Origin: Caulobacteraceae bacterium
Lineage (GTDB): Bacteria > Pseudomonadota > Alphaproteobacteria > Caulobacterales > Caulobacteraceae
DNA: 64,000 nucleotides
Assembly (NCBI GenBank): GCA_947475735.1
Contig: CANJLQ010000001.1
Span: forward strand, 124,001 to 188,000
Reading direction: 5' to 3'
Part shown: in pieces, positions 1 through 9,392 of the stretch
How the letters are laid out: the number at the start of each line of letters is the position of its first letter
How positions within the stretch are numbered: the stretch's first letter is position 1
The notes under the pieces: model-generated
Told to the model about the DNA's origin: nothing
Databases searched by the model: none
The model's input: only the letters and a program-made list of their open reading frames with translations
Made by a program: the position numbers and the translations under genes

Positions 1-109
1 ATCCGAGGATCGGGCTGTACGGGACTCGAAAGACCACAGGCCCGCGATCTCACCCCTCGTCTCCGAGCCAGCCCGGCCTGCGTCCGATCCTCGGATCAAG
101 TCCGAGGAT
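1..109. repeat. Nested inverted repeats at left edge, no gene
   Basis: Bases 1-13 (ATCCGAGGATCGG) are the exact reverse complement of 84-96. Bases 87-95 (ATCCTCGGA) also pair perfectly with 101-109 (TCCGAGGAT), leaving a 5-nt loop. The central arm can therefore pair with either flank, giving two mutually exclusive hairpins. No T-run follows on either strand, so a plain intrinsic terminator is not supported. The rest of the stretch up to 234 shows no convincing gene or RNA; it lies downstream of smpB. Confidence 0.5.
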
Positions 110-234
110 AACGGCGGGGTTGAGCCAACGGCTTATACGCCCGAAAGCGCTGGTCCTGATCTCGCGTCGCCATGCCGATTTCGCACTATTCAGACGGTTC
201 GCACTCGTTTTGCAGAGTCTGAAATCCTGGGGCC

Positions 235-720
235 TTAGCCCTTGTCCCGCATCAGCCGGGCCTTGTCCCTGGCCCAGTCGCGGTCCGCGCTGGCCTCGCG
301 CTTATCGTGCAGCTTCTTGCCCTTGGCGAGCGCGATCTCCAGCTTGGCCTTGCCGTCATCGTTCAAATACAGCTTCAGCGGGATGATGGTCTGGCCGTCC
401 TTCTGGACCGCCCCGATCAGCTTATCGATCTGCTTGCGGTGCAGCAGCAGCTTCCGCGGCCGGCGCGGCTCGTGGTTGAAGCGGTTGGCCTGGGCATAGG
501 GTGGGATGTCGGCGTTGATCAGCACGATCTCGCGCCCCTCCACCGCCGCATAGCTCTCGGCGATATTGGCGCGCCCCATCCGCAGGGCCTTGATCTCGGT
601 GCCGAGCAGCATGATCCCGGCCTCGAGGTTGTCCTCGAGGAAATAGTCGAACCGGGCGCGGCGGTTCTCGGCGATCACCTTGGCCTTGGTGATCGGGGCC
701 TTCTCCTTGGGCGGAGCCAT
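235..720 (-). CDS. smpB: SsrA-binding protein SmpB
   Basis: The 161-residue product matches SmpB, which binds tmRNA and delivers it to stalled ribosomes for trans-translation in the cytoplasm. Visible family features are the early segment [19 protein letters not shown], the [10 protein letters not shown] stretch, and the basic C-terminal tail ([21 protein letters not shown]) that mimics the mRNA path. The start is the ATG at 720, giving the family's usual length; an upstream in-frame extension would run into dapA. It begins 2 nt after the dapA stop, so the two are probably cotranscribed. The tmRNA gene itself is not seen in the window. Confidence 0.96.
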   Translation of the reverse strand: MAPPKEKAPITKAKVIAENRRARFDYFLEDNLEAGIMLLGTEIKALRMGRANIAESYAAVEGREIVLINADIPPYAQANRFNHEPRRPRKLLLHRKQIDKLIGAVQKDGQTIIPLKLYLNDDGKAKLEIALAKGKKLHDKREASADRDWARDKARLMRDKG

Positions 721-722
721 CG

Positions 723-1604
723 CTACAGGCCCGCTGCGGACATCGCCGCATCGATCAGCGGCCGCACCTCGGCGCGTGTCGGCACCAGAGGCAGCCGCAC
801 CTCCTCGCCGCACAGCCCCAGTTTGGACAGGGCGTACTTCGTCGGCGACGGCGAGGCATCGGCGAACAGGGCCCGGTGCAGCCCGATCAGCCTGTCCTGC
901 CACGACCGCGCCAGGGCCAGATCCCCGGCCTGGATCGCGTTCCACAAGGCGACCATCGCCTCGGGCGCGACGTTGGACGTGACCGAGATCACCCCGACCC
1001 CGCCGTGGGCGCAGTATCCCAGGAAGCTGGCGTCATCGCCGCTGATCAGGTCGAACTGACCGCCGATTGTGGCCCGCATCCCGCTGACCCGGCCCAGGTC
1101 GCCTGTCGCATCCTTGATGCCGACGATGTTCGGATGGGTCGCCAGCGCGGCCACCGTGTCGTCGGCCAGATCGACCCCCGTGCGGCCGGGCACGTTGTAG
1201 AGCAGCACCGGCAGCTGCACCGCCTCGGCGATGGCCTCGAAATGGGCCTTCAGCCCCGCCTGCGAGGGGCGGTTGTAATAGGGCGTGACGACCAGGGCTC
1301 CGTCGGCCCCGACGGTCTTGGCGTGGCGGACCAGTTCGATGGCCTTGCCGGTCGCCGAAGCCCCCGCCCCCGCGATCACCCGAACGCGCCCACGCGCCAG
1401 ATTTACGCAGCGCGCGACCAGCGCCTTGTGCTCCTCGGTGGTCAGGGTGGCGCTCTCGCCGGTCGTGCCGACGGGCACGACGCCGTGCACGCCGGCCGCG
1501 ATCTGGCGCTCCAGAAGCGCTTCGAATACGGCCTCGTCCACGTTTCCGTCACGAAGAGGTGTGATCAGGGCGGTGATCACGCCCTTGAACAAGGGGGCGG
1601 TCAT
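723..1604 (-). CDS. dapA: 4-hydroxy-tetrahydrodipicolinate synthase
   Basis: The 293-residue product is DapA, which condenses pyruvate with aspartate semialdehyde in the first committed step of the diaminopimelate/lysine pathway. Sequence evidence is the GVxxALITPL start, the GTTGESATL motif, the PYYNRPSQ segment with the active-site Tyr, and VGIKDATGD with the Schiff-base Lys. Length is standard. It is followed 2 nt later by smpB. The upstream gap (1605-1700) is a divergent promoter region shared with the lytic transglycosylase; dapA next to a murein-processing gene fits a cell-wall context because diaminopimelate is a peptidoglycan precursor. Confidence 0.96.
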   Translation of the reverse strand: MTAPLFKGVITALITPLRDGNVDEAVFEALLERQIAAGVHGVVPVGTTGESATLTTEEHKALVARCVNLARGRVRVIAGAGASATGKAIELVRHAKTVGADGALVVTPYYNRPSQAGLKAHFEAIAEAVQLPVLLYNVPGRTGVDLADDTVAALATHPNIVGIKDATGDLGRVSGMRATIGGQFDLISGDDASFLGYCAHGGVGVISVTSNVAPEAMVALWNAIQAGDLALARSWQDRLIGLHRALFADASPSPTKYALSKLGLCGEEVRLPLVPTRAEVRPLIDAAMSAAGL

Positions 1605-1700
1605 TGGAACAGTCGAACCTTGCGTGGGGGACGGGCGGCATTCGCCGCTTCAAGAGCGCGAGAGGGTAGGTTGCCGGGGTCGAACCCGCAACCGTCACAT

Positions 1701-3785
1701 ATGGGGATCGGACACTTGATGCTTGCGACCAGCCTGGCGGCCCTCATCGCCGCCCTCGCTCCGATTCCGCAATCGACCGCCGATCTGAACCGTCAGGGCA
1801 CCCCCTACGTCCAGTCGAACACCGCCCTGCCGACCGCCACCTATCAGGCCCGCGTCCTCAGCGACGCCGACACCGCCCTGTTCCGCCAGGGCCTGGCTGC
1901 CGCCCGCGCCCGCGACGTGGTCGGCACCCGCAACGCCGTCTCCGGCATCGGCGATCCGACGGCAAGGAAGCTGGTCGAATGGGCCCTGATCGACACCTCG
2001 GCCGAGCAACTGTCGTTCACCGAACTGTCTCAGGACGTCCGCGCCCTGGACGGCTGGCCGCGAGCCGAATCGCGCCTGGCTGCCGGCGAGCGCGCCCTGG
2101 ACCGCGCCGGCGCAGGGCCCGACGCCGCCCTGGCCTTCTTCGGCGAGCGCCGCCCGACCACCGTCGAGGGGGCCATCGCCCTGGCCGACGCCTTCGAGCA
2201 GCGCGGCCGCTCGAACGAAGCCCGCGCCCTGATCGGCGAATGGTGGCGCACCCGCAGCTTCGACGCCGCCGCCCAGACCCGCATCCTTGGCCGCTGGGGT
2301 GCCTGGCTGACCCAGGCCGACCATGAGGCCCGGCTGAACATGCTGCTGCTGGGCCCGCACGGCCCAGCCACCCGCGCCATGGTCGCCTATGTCTCGCCCG
2401 AGCGGCAGGCCATCGCCAACGCGGCCCTGACGCTGCGCTCGTCCTACAGCGCCGATGGCGTCGTCGCCGGTCTGTCCCCGTCCCAGGCAACCGACCCGGT
2501 CATCGCCTTCGAGCGCGCCCGCATCCTTCGCGCCGCCGATCGCCAGTCCGAGGGCTTCGCCATCCTGTCGGCCCTGCCCCCTGCCCCCATGCATCAAGAG
2601 GGCCAGGACAGCCTGTGGTCCGAGCGCCGCAACTACTTTCTTGACGCGCTGGAGCGCCGCGAGTGGCGCGCCGCCTATGCCGCCATGGCCGGCCACGGCT
2701 TCCCGGGCGGCGAGCGCAAGGTGGATGCCGAGTTCTTCGCCGGCTGGGTCGCCCTGACGAAGCTGGGCGATCCCGCCCGCGCCGCCGAGCATTTCGAGAC
2801 CCTGCGCCAGTCCTCCCAGACCCCGATCACCCAGGGCCGGGCACTCTACTGGCTGGGCCGGGCGGCAGAGGCGCGCGGCGACCAGGCCGGGGCGATGAAC
2901 TACTATCAGGCGGGTGGCCGCCACATCCAGACCTTCTACGGCCAGCTGGCCGCCGAGAAGGCCGGCATCACCACCCTGACCCTCCCCGCCGATCCGACCA
3001 TCACGCCCGCCGACGTCGCCCGTTTCGAGGGCAACGAACTGGTCCGCGCCACCCGAATCCTGGGCGAGACGGGCGAGATGAGCCTTTACCGGGTCTTCGC
3101 CTATCACGCCGACGACGAACTGCCGGGCGCGACCGACCTGGCCCAGCTGATGGACATGACGCGGGCCTATGGCGACGGCTTCGCGGCCATGATGGTCGGG
3201 CGGGCGGCCAGCCAGCGCGGCTATCTGATGCCGGAGCGCCAGTACCCCATCCGCATCCCGCCCGAGGTTCCGGGCGCGGCGCCCGTGGCCTTCAGCCTGG
3301 CCATCACCCGCCAGGAATCCAGCTTCGACCCCCGCGCCCGCTCCGGTGCGGATGCCCGCGGGATGATGCAATTCCTGCCCTCGACCGCCCAGGGCGTCGC
3401 CCGGCGCCTGGGCCTGCCCTATTCAGCCGACCGACTGTGGGACCCGGACTACAACATGACGCTGGGTAGCTATCACCTGGGCGAGCTGATGAACCAGTTC
3501 TCGGGCTCGATGCTGCTGACGACGGTGGGCTACAATGCCGGACCGGCCCGGTCGCCCCAATGGGTGGCCCGCTGCGGCGATCCGAGGGGCGGCGTCGCGG
3601 GCGGTGGGGTCGATCCGGTCGACTTCATCGAGTGCGCCCCCTTCACCGAGACGCGCAACTACATGATGCGGGTGATGGAGAACATGGCGGTCTACAAGGC
3701 CCGTCTGAATGGTGGCTCGGCTCCCCTGACGACCTCTCAGGACATCGCGCGCGGCTCGAACGGACCCCGCCCCTACGCCTCCTGA
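1701..3785 (+). CDS. Soluble lytic murein transglycosylase, Slt type
   Basis: The product of about 694 residues resembles periplasmic Slt enzymes that cleave peptidoglycan glycan strands to 1,6-anhydromuropeptides. A hydrophobic signal segment (LATSLAALIAALAPIP) opens the protein, followed by a long alpha-helical, Ala/Arg-rich superhelical region. A C-terminal GH23 domain has the catalytic glutamate in ITRQESSFDPRA, then GMMQFLPSTA and a VGYNAGP motif. ATG codons at 1701 and 1719 are both possible starts; the longer in-frame upstream extension is antisense to dapA and was rejected. The 3' end overlaps the convergent ABC ATPase gene by 13 nt. Confidence 0.92.
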   Translation: MGIGHLMLATSLAALIAALAPIPQSTADLNRQGTPYVQSNTALPTATYQARVLSDADTALFRQGLAAARARDVVGTRNAVSGIGDPTARKLVEWALIDTSAEQLSFTELSQDVRALDGWPRAESRLAAGERALDRAGAGPDAALAFFGERRPTTVEGAIALADAFEQRGRSNEARALIGEWWRTRSFDAAAQTRILGRWGAWLTQADHEARLNMLLLGPHGPATRAMVAYVSPERQAIANAALTLRSSYSADGVVAGLSPSQATDPVIAFERARILRAADRQSEGFAILSALPPAPMHQEGQDSLWSERRNYFLDALERREWRAAYAAMAGHGFPGGERKVDAEFFAGWVALTKLGDPARAAEHFETLRQSSQTPITQGRALYWLGRAAEARGDQAGAMNYYQAGGRHIQTFYGQLAAEKAGITTLTLPADPTITPADVARFEGNELVRATRILGETGEMSLYRVFAYHADDELPGATDLAQLMDMTRAYGDGFAAMMVGRAASQRGYLMPERQYPIRIPPEVPGAAPVAFSLAITRQESSFDPRARSGADARGMMQFLPSTAQGVARRLGLPYSADRLWDPDYNMTLGSYHLGELMNQFSGSMLLTTVGYNAGPARSPQWVARCGDPRGGVAGGGVDPVDFIECAPFTETRNYMMRVMENMAVYKARLNGGSAPLTTSQDIARGSNGPRPYAS

Positions 3786-4537
3786 AGCCTGCGCCGGATC
3801 GACAGCGTCGGTCCGTCGTCGGTCTCGATCCAGGCGCCGTCCAGACCGAACGCGTCGTTCAGCACGTGGGGCGAGAGCGCGGTCGCGGGATCCCCATCCG
3901 CCACGACCTGCCCGTCTTTCAGGACGACCACCCGGTCTGCCACCCGCGCCGCCAGGGTCAGATCATGAAGACTCAGCATCACCCCCCGCCCCCCAGCGGC
4001 CTCTCGCCTCAGGTGATCGAGCACGAACAGCTGGGTGTCCGGATCCAGCCCCGCGACGGGTTCGTCCAGCAACAGGGCCCGGCCCGGCGCATTCAAGGCG
4101 CGGGCCAGCAGAACGCGGGCGCGCTCTCCGCCGGACATGTCGGCCACGCCGCGATCTGCCAGATGATCCGCGTCGAGCGTCGCCAGGACCCGCGCGGCCC
4201 GCGTCCTCGCGTCCGCCTCGTTCAGGAACGGCGTAGCAAGGGCGACGATCTCCACCGCCGCCATGTTCCAGGCGATCCGCCGCTCCTGGGGCAGATAGGC
4301 GGCCCGAAGCGCCCGCTCGCGTTCCGGCAGCCGTCCGACGTCGTCTCCTCCCAGAAGGACCGATCCACCCGTCAGGGGCAGAAGTCCCAGCATGGCGCGC
4401 AGGACGCTGGTCTTGCCCGCCCCGTTCCGCCCGACCAGCGCGACGAGCTCGCCCTCGGACAGGCCCACGTCCACGCCGGCCAGCACTTCCCGGCCGGACA
4501 TAACGGCGCGCGCGCCCTCCAGCCGGGTCAGGCTCAT
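3773..4537 (-). CDS. ABC importer ATPase, cobalamin/iron-chelate type (BtuD/FhuC-like)
   Basis: The 254-residue product is a cytoplasmic ABC ATPase of the FecE/BtuD/HmuV class. It shows Walker A GRNGAGKTS, a Q-loop (LPQERR), the signature MSGGERARV, Walker B ALLLDEP and the switch His in SLHDLTL. The start was placed at the ATG at 4537 because it overlaps the permease stop by 4 nt (ATGA), indicating translational coupling. It is the last gene of the regulator-binding protein-permease-ATPase operon. Substrate cannot be fixed from sequence: vitamin B12, heme or ferric siderophore are all possible. Confidence 0.9.
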   Translation of the reverse strand: MSLTRLEGARAVMSGREVLAGVDVGLSEGELVALVGRNGAGKTSVLRAMLGLLPLTGGSVLLGGDDVGRLPERERALRAAYLPQERRIAWNMAAVEIVALATPFLNEADARTRAARVLATLDADHLADRGVADMSGGERARVLLARALNAPGRALLLDEPVAGLDPDTQLFVLDHLRREAAGGRGVMLSLHDLTLAARVADRVVVLKDGQVVADGDPATALSPHVLNDAFGLDGAWIETDDGPTLSIRRRLQEA

Positions 4538-5514
4538 GCCTGCCACTCCCGCGCAGCGCGCCAGGCGATCAGGGCGAACAGGGGCGCGCCGACCAGGGCC
4601 GTGAAGACGCCGAGCTTCAACTCCTGATCGGTCGGGATCAGCCGGGCCATCAGGTCGGCGACGACCAGCATCAGCCCGCCCGCCAAGGCCGAAGGGACAA
4701 GCAGCCGGCCGGGGTCGCCCCGGACGAGGGCCCTCACCAGATGCGGCGCGGCCAGGCCGACGAATCCGATCACGCCCGCCACCGCCACCGCCGATCCCGT
4801 CGCCACGGCTGCGGCGACCACGACGAGACCGCGCAGGCGGCCCAGGGCCACTCCGGATGAGGCCGCGACTTCCTCCCCCAGGGTCAGCAGCCTAAGCCCG
4901 CGTCCCGTCATGATCGCGAGGGCCCAGGCAACGATCAGCGCGGGCGTCACCCAGGCGACGTCGATCCAGCTGCGGTTCTGGACCGAGCCCATCAGCCACG
5001 ACATCACCTCGGCCGTCGCGATCGGAGACGGCGACAGGTTGAACACCAGGGCCGTCACCGCGCCCGCGAGGCTGGAAAGGGCCACGCCGAACAGAATCAG
5101 GCCCTCCGGCGACGACAGCCGCGCGGCGACGAGTGTCAGCAGCACCCCCGACAGGCCCGCGCCCGCCAAGGCCGCCAGCTCAACCGCGCCCGGCACGGCG
5201 GCCGCTCCGGCCACGATCGCCAGCGCGGCTCCCAGGGCGGCGGTCGCCGACACGCCCAGCACCCCGGGGTCGGCCAGGGGGTTTCTGAGAAGTCCCTGAA
5301 GCAGGGCTCCCGACAGGCCGAGCGCGGCCCCGACGACGAAGGCACACAGCGCGCGCGGTGCCCGAATCTGCCAGAGGACGATGCCGGCGTCGGAGCCCGG
5401 ATCGGACAGGGCCGCCCCATAGGCCGCGAGCGGCAGGGCCGTCTCTCCGAGCGTGATGGCGAGCACCAGGGAAGCCAACAGGCCGGCCAGCAGGACGACG
5501 TTCAGACGGCTCAC
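4534..5514 (-). CDS. FecCD-family ABC permease
   Basis: The 326-residue protein is an inner-membrane permease of the BtuC/FecCD family with about ten hydrophobic segments. Typical motifs are ALGLSGALLQGLLRNPLADPGVLGVS near the N-terminus and the GFVGLAAPHLVRALVRGDPGRLLVPSAL cytoplasmic loop that docks with the ATPase. It couples to the binding protein encoded just upstream and the ATPase just downstream, with 4-nt overlaps on both sides. Length is normal for the family. Confidence 0.94.
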   Translation of the reverse strand: MSRLNVVLLAGLLASLVLAITLGETALPLAAYGAALSDPGSDAGIVLWQIRAPRALCAFVVGAALGLSGALLQGLLRNPLADPGVLGVSATAALGAALAIVAGAAAVPGAVELAALAGAGLSGVLLTLVAARLSSPEGLILFGVALSSLAGAVTALVFNLSPSPIATAEVMSWLMGSVQNRSWIDVAWVTPALIVAWALAIMTGRGLRLLTLGEEVAASSGVALGRLRGLVVVAAAVATGSAVAVAGVIGFVGLAAPHLVRALVRGDPGRLLVPSALAGGLMLVVADLMARLIPTDQELKLGVFTALVGAPLFALIAWRAAREWQA

Positions 5515-6314
5515 TGCGGCGTGCCGTTGGCGATCATGCGGGCCGCGTCGGCGGCGAACCAGGCCGGGCAGGTCAGGACGGCCCCGGGAAGGTCGGCGAC
5601 GACCCGACCCCGGGCTGCGCGCTGGACCACCGGATGGCGACCGACCCCGCGCCAGTCCGCCCGGAGCTGATCGAAAAAGCCCAGCACGAAGCGGCTGGGC
5701 GGTCTCAAGGCGAGCCTCTCGACGCTGACGGGGCCGAAGCCCGCGAGCCCGGCGGCATTGGCATAGCCCGCCGCCCGAAGCACGGCGTCCAACAGGGTGC
5801 CCGTCCCGGCGGTGAACCCGCCTGCGGTCAGGTAAAGGGCCGAGCCCCTGTCCGAACGGGCCGCGGAGGCCGCAAGGGTGCGCTGCATCCGCCGCACCAC
5901 CGCCTCCCCGGCCTGCGGACGACCGAGGGCGGCGGCGACCTGGCGGGTATTGGCCTGAACGTCCGACATCTCGGTCGCGTCGCCGATCTGGACGATCTGC
6001 ACGCCGCGCCGTTCCAGAGCTAGCAGCAGACGGGGGTCGCCTCCCCAGGTCCGCACCACGGCGTCAGGCCGAACGGCGAGCGCGGCCTCGAGCGTTGGAC
6101 GCACCTTCGGCCGCCCGACCGCTGCGTGGCGCATCCAGGCGTCGGGATCGTCGGCGCGCGGCGACAAGAACAGCTCCGCGTCGGGCGCGAGCGCCAGCAC
6201 ATACTGGTCCGCGCATTGGTCCAGCGACAGGATGCGCGTCGGCGGGCCCGCAGCGGCCGACGAGGCCAGCGAGGCCGCGAGCAGGACCGCGACCGCCGAC
6301 AGAGCCGATCTCAC
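5511..6314 (-). CDS. Periplasmic binding protein, BtuF/FepB-like
   Basis: The 267-residue product begins with a Sec signal peptide (AVAVLLAASLASSAAAG) and has the TroA/BtuF-type fold signature, starting with RILSLDQCADQYVLAL and a middle segment in which the ligand-binding lobes are joined by one helix. It should capture a metal chelate or corrinoid in the periplasm and deliver it to the permease encoded immediately downstream (4-nt overlap). It also overlaps the preceding TetR gene by 4 nt. The SLDQCADQ motif is common among binding proteins paired with B12-type importers, but this is not proof of substrate. Confidence 0.85.
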   Translation of the reverse strand: MRSALSAVAVLLAASLASSAAAGPPTRILSLDQCADQYVLALAPDAELFLSPRADDPDAWMRHAAVGRPKVRPTLEAALAVRPDAVVRTWGGDPRLLLALERRGVQIVQIGDATEMSDVQANTRQVAAALGRPQAGEAVVRRMQRTLAASAARSDRGSALYLTAGGFTAGTGTLLDAVLRAAGYANAAGLAGFGPVSVERLALRPPSRFVLGFFDQLRADWRGVGRHPVVQRAARGRVVADLPGAVLTCPAWFAADAARMIANGTPQ

Positions 6315-6952
6315 GGCTTGAGAAGCCCGGCGAACAGGGCGTCGAGCAGGGTCCGTGTCAGGGTCTCGCGATCCACCCAGTCGAAGTAGGGCTTGGTGAT
6401 CATCAGCGAGACGATGCCATGAGCCCCTGCCCAGATCGCCTGGGCACTCGCCCGCACATCGCCCTTGAGCCGTCCCTCCGCCTCGACGGACGCGACCACG
6501 GCCTCGAAGGCGCGATACAGCTCCGCGCCGGGACCCTGGGCCGCGCTCTCGGCCTCCTCGGCCTCGACGGGCCGGGTCAGATAGATGAGCCGATAGGCAT
6601 TGGGGTTGGCGAAGCCGAAGTCGACATAGGCCTCGATCAGCCGACGCAGGCGCACTTCCGGCGCCGCGTCGGTCGCGATCACAGCGGCGTTGGCCTGGGT
6701 CAGCTTGTAAAAGGCGTTGGTGCAGATCTCGTGGAGGATCTCGCGCTTTTCGGCGAAGTGCATGTAGAGCGCCGTCGAGGACAGCCCGACCTCGTCCGCG
6801 ATCCGCCGGATCGTCGCGCCCTCGTATCCGACCTCGACGAAAATGCGTTCCGCCGCATCCAGTATCTCGGCGCGGCGGACGTGGCCCTCGCCCTTGGGTT
6901 TTCGGGCGGACCGGCGGGCGGTCCCGGAGGGAATGGGCGATGCGACGGACAC
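6311..6952 (-). CDS. TetR/AcrR-family transcriptional regulator
   Basis: The N-terminal TetR helix-turn-helix is clear: RRAEILDAAERIFVEVGYEGATIRRIADEVGLSSTALYMHFAEKREIL. The remaining ~140 residues form a variable ligand-binding domain. A GTG at 6952 gives a normal length of 213 residues; upstream in-frame starts up to 7054 would add a low-complexity tail and nearly abut the divergent glycosyltransferase. Its stop overlaps the start of the binding-protein gene, so regulator and importer are translationally coupled. That suggests it controls its own operon and may sense the imported ligand. Exact start is uncertain. Confidence 0.85.
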   Translation of the reverse strand: MSVASPIPSGTARRSARKPKGEGHVRRAEILDAAERIFVEVGYEGATIRRIADEVGLSSTALYMHFAEKREILHEICTNAFYKLTQANAAVIATDAAPEVRLRRLIEAYVDFGFANPNAYRLIYLTRPVEAEEAESAAQGPGAELYRAFEAVVASVEAEGRLKGDVRASAQAIWAGAHGIVSLMITKPYFDWVDRETLTRTLLDALFAGLLKP

Positions 6953-7070
6953 TCGGCCGCTCCAGACAAATCCGCCGGGGGTGAGCGACGGGAACCGGCC
7001 GTCCTTAGCGCCGATGGAGCGGCGGCGCCAACCGCTTGCCCGGACATCGGTCACGGGTTAGCCGTTCCGC

Positions 7071-8483
7071 GTGGGGGAGCGTGCAGAAGCGCAAGGCGAC
7101 GTCCCGGCGGCGTTCGCGGAACGCGCCGCGCGCGTCAGCCTGTCCGGGGGGCAGGTCGCCGTCGTTCTGGTGATCGGCACCGGTCTGTGCGCGGCGGCGT
7201 GGGCCGACGCCGACCTGACGTCGGTCCTGATGGTCTTCGTGATCCAGATCGGCTTTCTGGCCGCGGCGGCCTGGCGGAGCCTGCTGCTGGCCGCGAGCGT
7301 GCGGGCGACGCCGATCACCGCGCCCCGGAAATTCGACCTTCCCCGGTACACGATCCTCGTCGCCCTGTTCGACGAGGCCCCGGTGCTGGCCCAGTTGGTC
7401 GAACGGCTGGGGCAGATCGACTATCCGACCGATCGTCTCGAAGGGTTTCTGGTGCTGGAAGCAGACGATTACGAGACCCAGGCCGAGGCGCAGGATCTCG
7501 ACCTGCCGGCGTGGCTGACGGTGCTGATCGCGCCGGTCGGTACCCCCCGGACCAAGCCAAGGGCCCTGAACGTGGGCCTGGCCAGGGCGACAGGCGATTT
7601 CCTGACCGTCTACGACGCCGAAGACGATCCGGATCCGCTGCAGTTGCGCGAGGCCGCCGCCCGGTTCGCCGACGACGCGGAGGGGACCCTGTGGGCGGTT
7701 CAGGCGCCGTTGCGCGTCCGCACCCCGATCCGCACCGAGAGCCCGTTCCTGGATCGACAGTTCGCGATCGAATACGCGGCCCTGTTCGAGGTGACCCTGC
7801 CCGGGCTGGCTCGCCTGGGTCTGCCGTTTCCCCTGGGGGGCACCAGCAATCATTTCCGGGTCGACGCCCTGCGCGCCGTGGGCGGGTGGGACGCCCACAA
7901 CGTCACAGAGGACGCCGATCTCGGCTTTCGGTTGTGGCGAGCGGGCGGGCGCCTGGGCGTCATCGCCCGCCCCACCTACGAGCCACCGCCCGGAGGCCTC
8001 GAACACTGGCTGCCCCAACGCACGCGCTGGCTGAAGGGCTTCATGCAGACGTGGGGTGTGCATACGCGTGACGTCCGGGGGCTGGGCTGGCGCGGGGGCC
8101 TGTCCCTGACCATGACGCTGGGCACCGCGATCGTCGCCGCGGCGGTTCATGCCGTCACGCTCGCCTGGCTGGTGGCGACCGTCGCGATCGCCATGGCGGC
8201 GGAGCTTGCGCCCGCCACGCCCGCCTTCGCGGCGACAGTGCTGCTGACCGGAGCCGTCGCGGCCTGGGTCAACGCGGCGATCGGCTGTCGGCGGGCGGGG
8301 CTGGATTACACCCTCGCCGACATGCTCTCGGCGCCCGCCTACTGGTCGCTGCTAAGCCTGGCGTTTCTGCACGCCGTTTGGCGGCTGATCCGCGAGCCCT
8401 TCACCTGGGACAAGACCGCCCATCAGGCCGATCCCTCCGACGGATTGGAACCGATCGCTTCGGCTGGACGCGAGGCGGCCTGA
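7071..8483 (+). CDS. Membrane glycosyltransferase, GT2 family
   Basis: The 470-residue protein has hydrophobic segments near residues 23-65, a central GT-A catalytic domain and several C-terminal membrane helices. Processive-type GT2 motifs are visible: LEADDYET, YDAEDDPDP for metal/UDP-sugar binding, TEDADLGFRL with the catalytic acid, and QRTRWLKGF (Q-x-x-R-W). It resembles cellulose/hyaluronan-synthase-like enzymes that polymerise or transfer sugars at the inner membrane. A GTG at 7071 is the start. It diverges from the TetR gene and sits 6 nt before an RNA methyltransferase. No polysaccharide export genes are adjacent, so the product is unknown. Confidence 0.85.
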   Translation: MGERAEAQGDVPAAFAERAARVSLSGGQVAVVLVIGTGLCAAAWADADLTSVLMVFVIQIGFLAAAAWRSLLLAASVRATPITAPRKFDLPRYTILVALFDEAPVLAQLVERLGQIDYPTDRLEGFLVLEADDYETQAEAQDLDLPAWLTVLIAPVGTPRTKPRALNVGLARATGDFLTVYDAEDDPDPLQLREAAARFADDAEGTLWAVQAPLRVRTPIRTESPFLDRQFAIEYAALFEVTLPGLARLGLPFPLGGTSNHFRVDALRAVGGWDAHNVTEDADLGFRLWRAGGRLGVIARPTYEPPPGGLEHWLPQRTRWLKGFMQTWGVHTRDVRGLGWRGGLSLTMTLGTAIVAAAVHAVTLAWLVATVAIAMAAELAPATPAFAATVLLTGAVAAWVNAAIGCRRAGLDYTLADMLSAPAYWSLLSLAFLHAVWRLIREPFTWDKTAHQADPSDGLEPIASAGREAA

Positions 8484-8489
8484 GGGCCT

Positions 8490-9392
8490 ATGGCCTCGCC
8501 GATGCCGCCCGTCCTTTCGCCTCTGCCCGAGACCCTGATCACCCGTGCCTGGCCGGACTATGCCCTGCTGGACAGCGGTGGCGGCCGCAAGCTGGAACGG
8601 TATGGCCCTCACGCCGTGGTGCGCCCCGAGCCCCAGTGCTGGTGGACCCCGCGCGACGCGGCCAGCTTCGATCAGGCCGACGCCGTCTTCGATCCCGACG
8701 ACGAAGACGAGGCGGGCCGCTGGCGCTTCAAGGGCAAGCCCGTGGAGACCATTCCCCTGGCGTGGCGCGATGTGCGCTTCACCGGGCGGTTCACCCCCTT
8801 TCGCCATCTCGCCTTCTTCCCGGAACAGGCGGCGAACTGGGAGTGGCTGGATGGGCGCATCCGGAGCCTGGACCGTCCCCGCGTGCTGAACCTGTTCGGC
8901 TACACCGGCGTGGCCAGCCTGGCCTGCGCGACGGCCGGCGCGGAGGTCACCCACGTCGACGCCTCCAAGAAGTCGGTCGCCTGGGCCCGCGAGAACGCCG
9001 AACTGTCGGGGCTGGCCGACCATCCGATCCGCTGGATCGTCGAGGACGCCCGCAAATATGTGGCTCGCGAGGTGCGGCGCGGCTCAAAATACCACGGCAT
9101 CATCCTGGACCCGCCCAAATACGGACGCGGGCCCACGGGCGAGGTCTGGCGGCTGTTCGAGGACATGCCGGCCCTGCTGAAGGACTGCGCCACCCTGCTG
9201 GCTGACGACGCAGACTTCCTGCTGCTGAACGCCTACGCGGCGCGCATATCCGGGCTGTCGCTGGCCCATCTGATGCGGGAAGCGACCGCGGATCGCGGCG
9301 GGCGGATCGACTGGGGCGAACTGGCCCTGTCCGAAGACGGCCCCGACGCCCGCGCCATCGGCCTCAGCTTCTTCGCCCGGTGGTCGGCGTGA
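8490..9392 (+). CDS. Class I SAM-dependent methyltransferase, RlmI/COG1092-like
   Basis: The 300-residue product carries a Rossmann methyltransferase core: VLNLFGYTGVASLACATAGAEVTHVDAS for SAM binding, and ILDPPKYGRGP, a DPPK motif typical of the RlmI/RlmK-type 23S rRNA m5C methyltransferases. The PUA domain of RlmI itself is not obvious; the N-terminal ~120 residues are a separate small domain. Stop and next start overlap (GTGA), so it is coupled to a SpoU-type RNA methyltransferase, which supports RNA as substrate. The specific nucleotide is unknown. Confidence 0.82.
   Translation: MASPMPPVLSPLPETLITRAWPDYALLDSGGGRKLERYGPHAVVRPEPQCWWTPRDAASFDQADAVFDPDDEDEAGRWRFKGKPVETIPLAWRDVRFTGRFTPFRHLAFFPEQAANWEWLDGRIRSLDRPRVLNLFGYTGVASLACATAGAEVTHVDASKKSVAWARENAELSGLADHPIRWIVEDARKYVAREVRRGSKYHGIILDPPKYGRGPTGEVWRLFEDMPALLKDCATLLADDADFLLLNAYAARISGLSLAHLMREATADRGGRIDWGELALSEDGPDARAIGLSFFARWSA

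Noticed and set aside
876..1700. 5' extension of the lytic transglycosylase frame
   Set aside because: It runs antisense through dapA; the signal peptide starts at about 1701.
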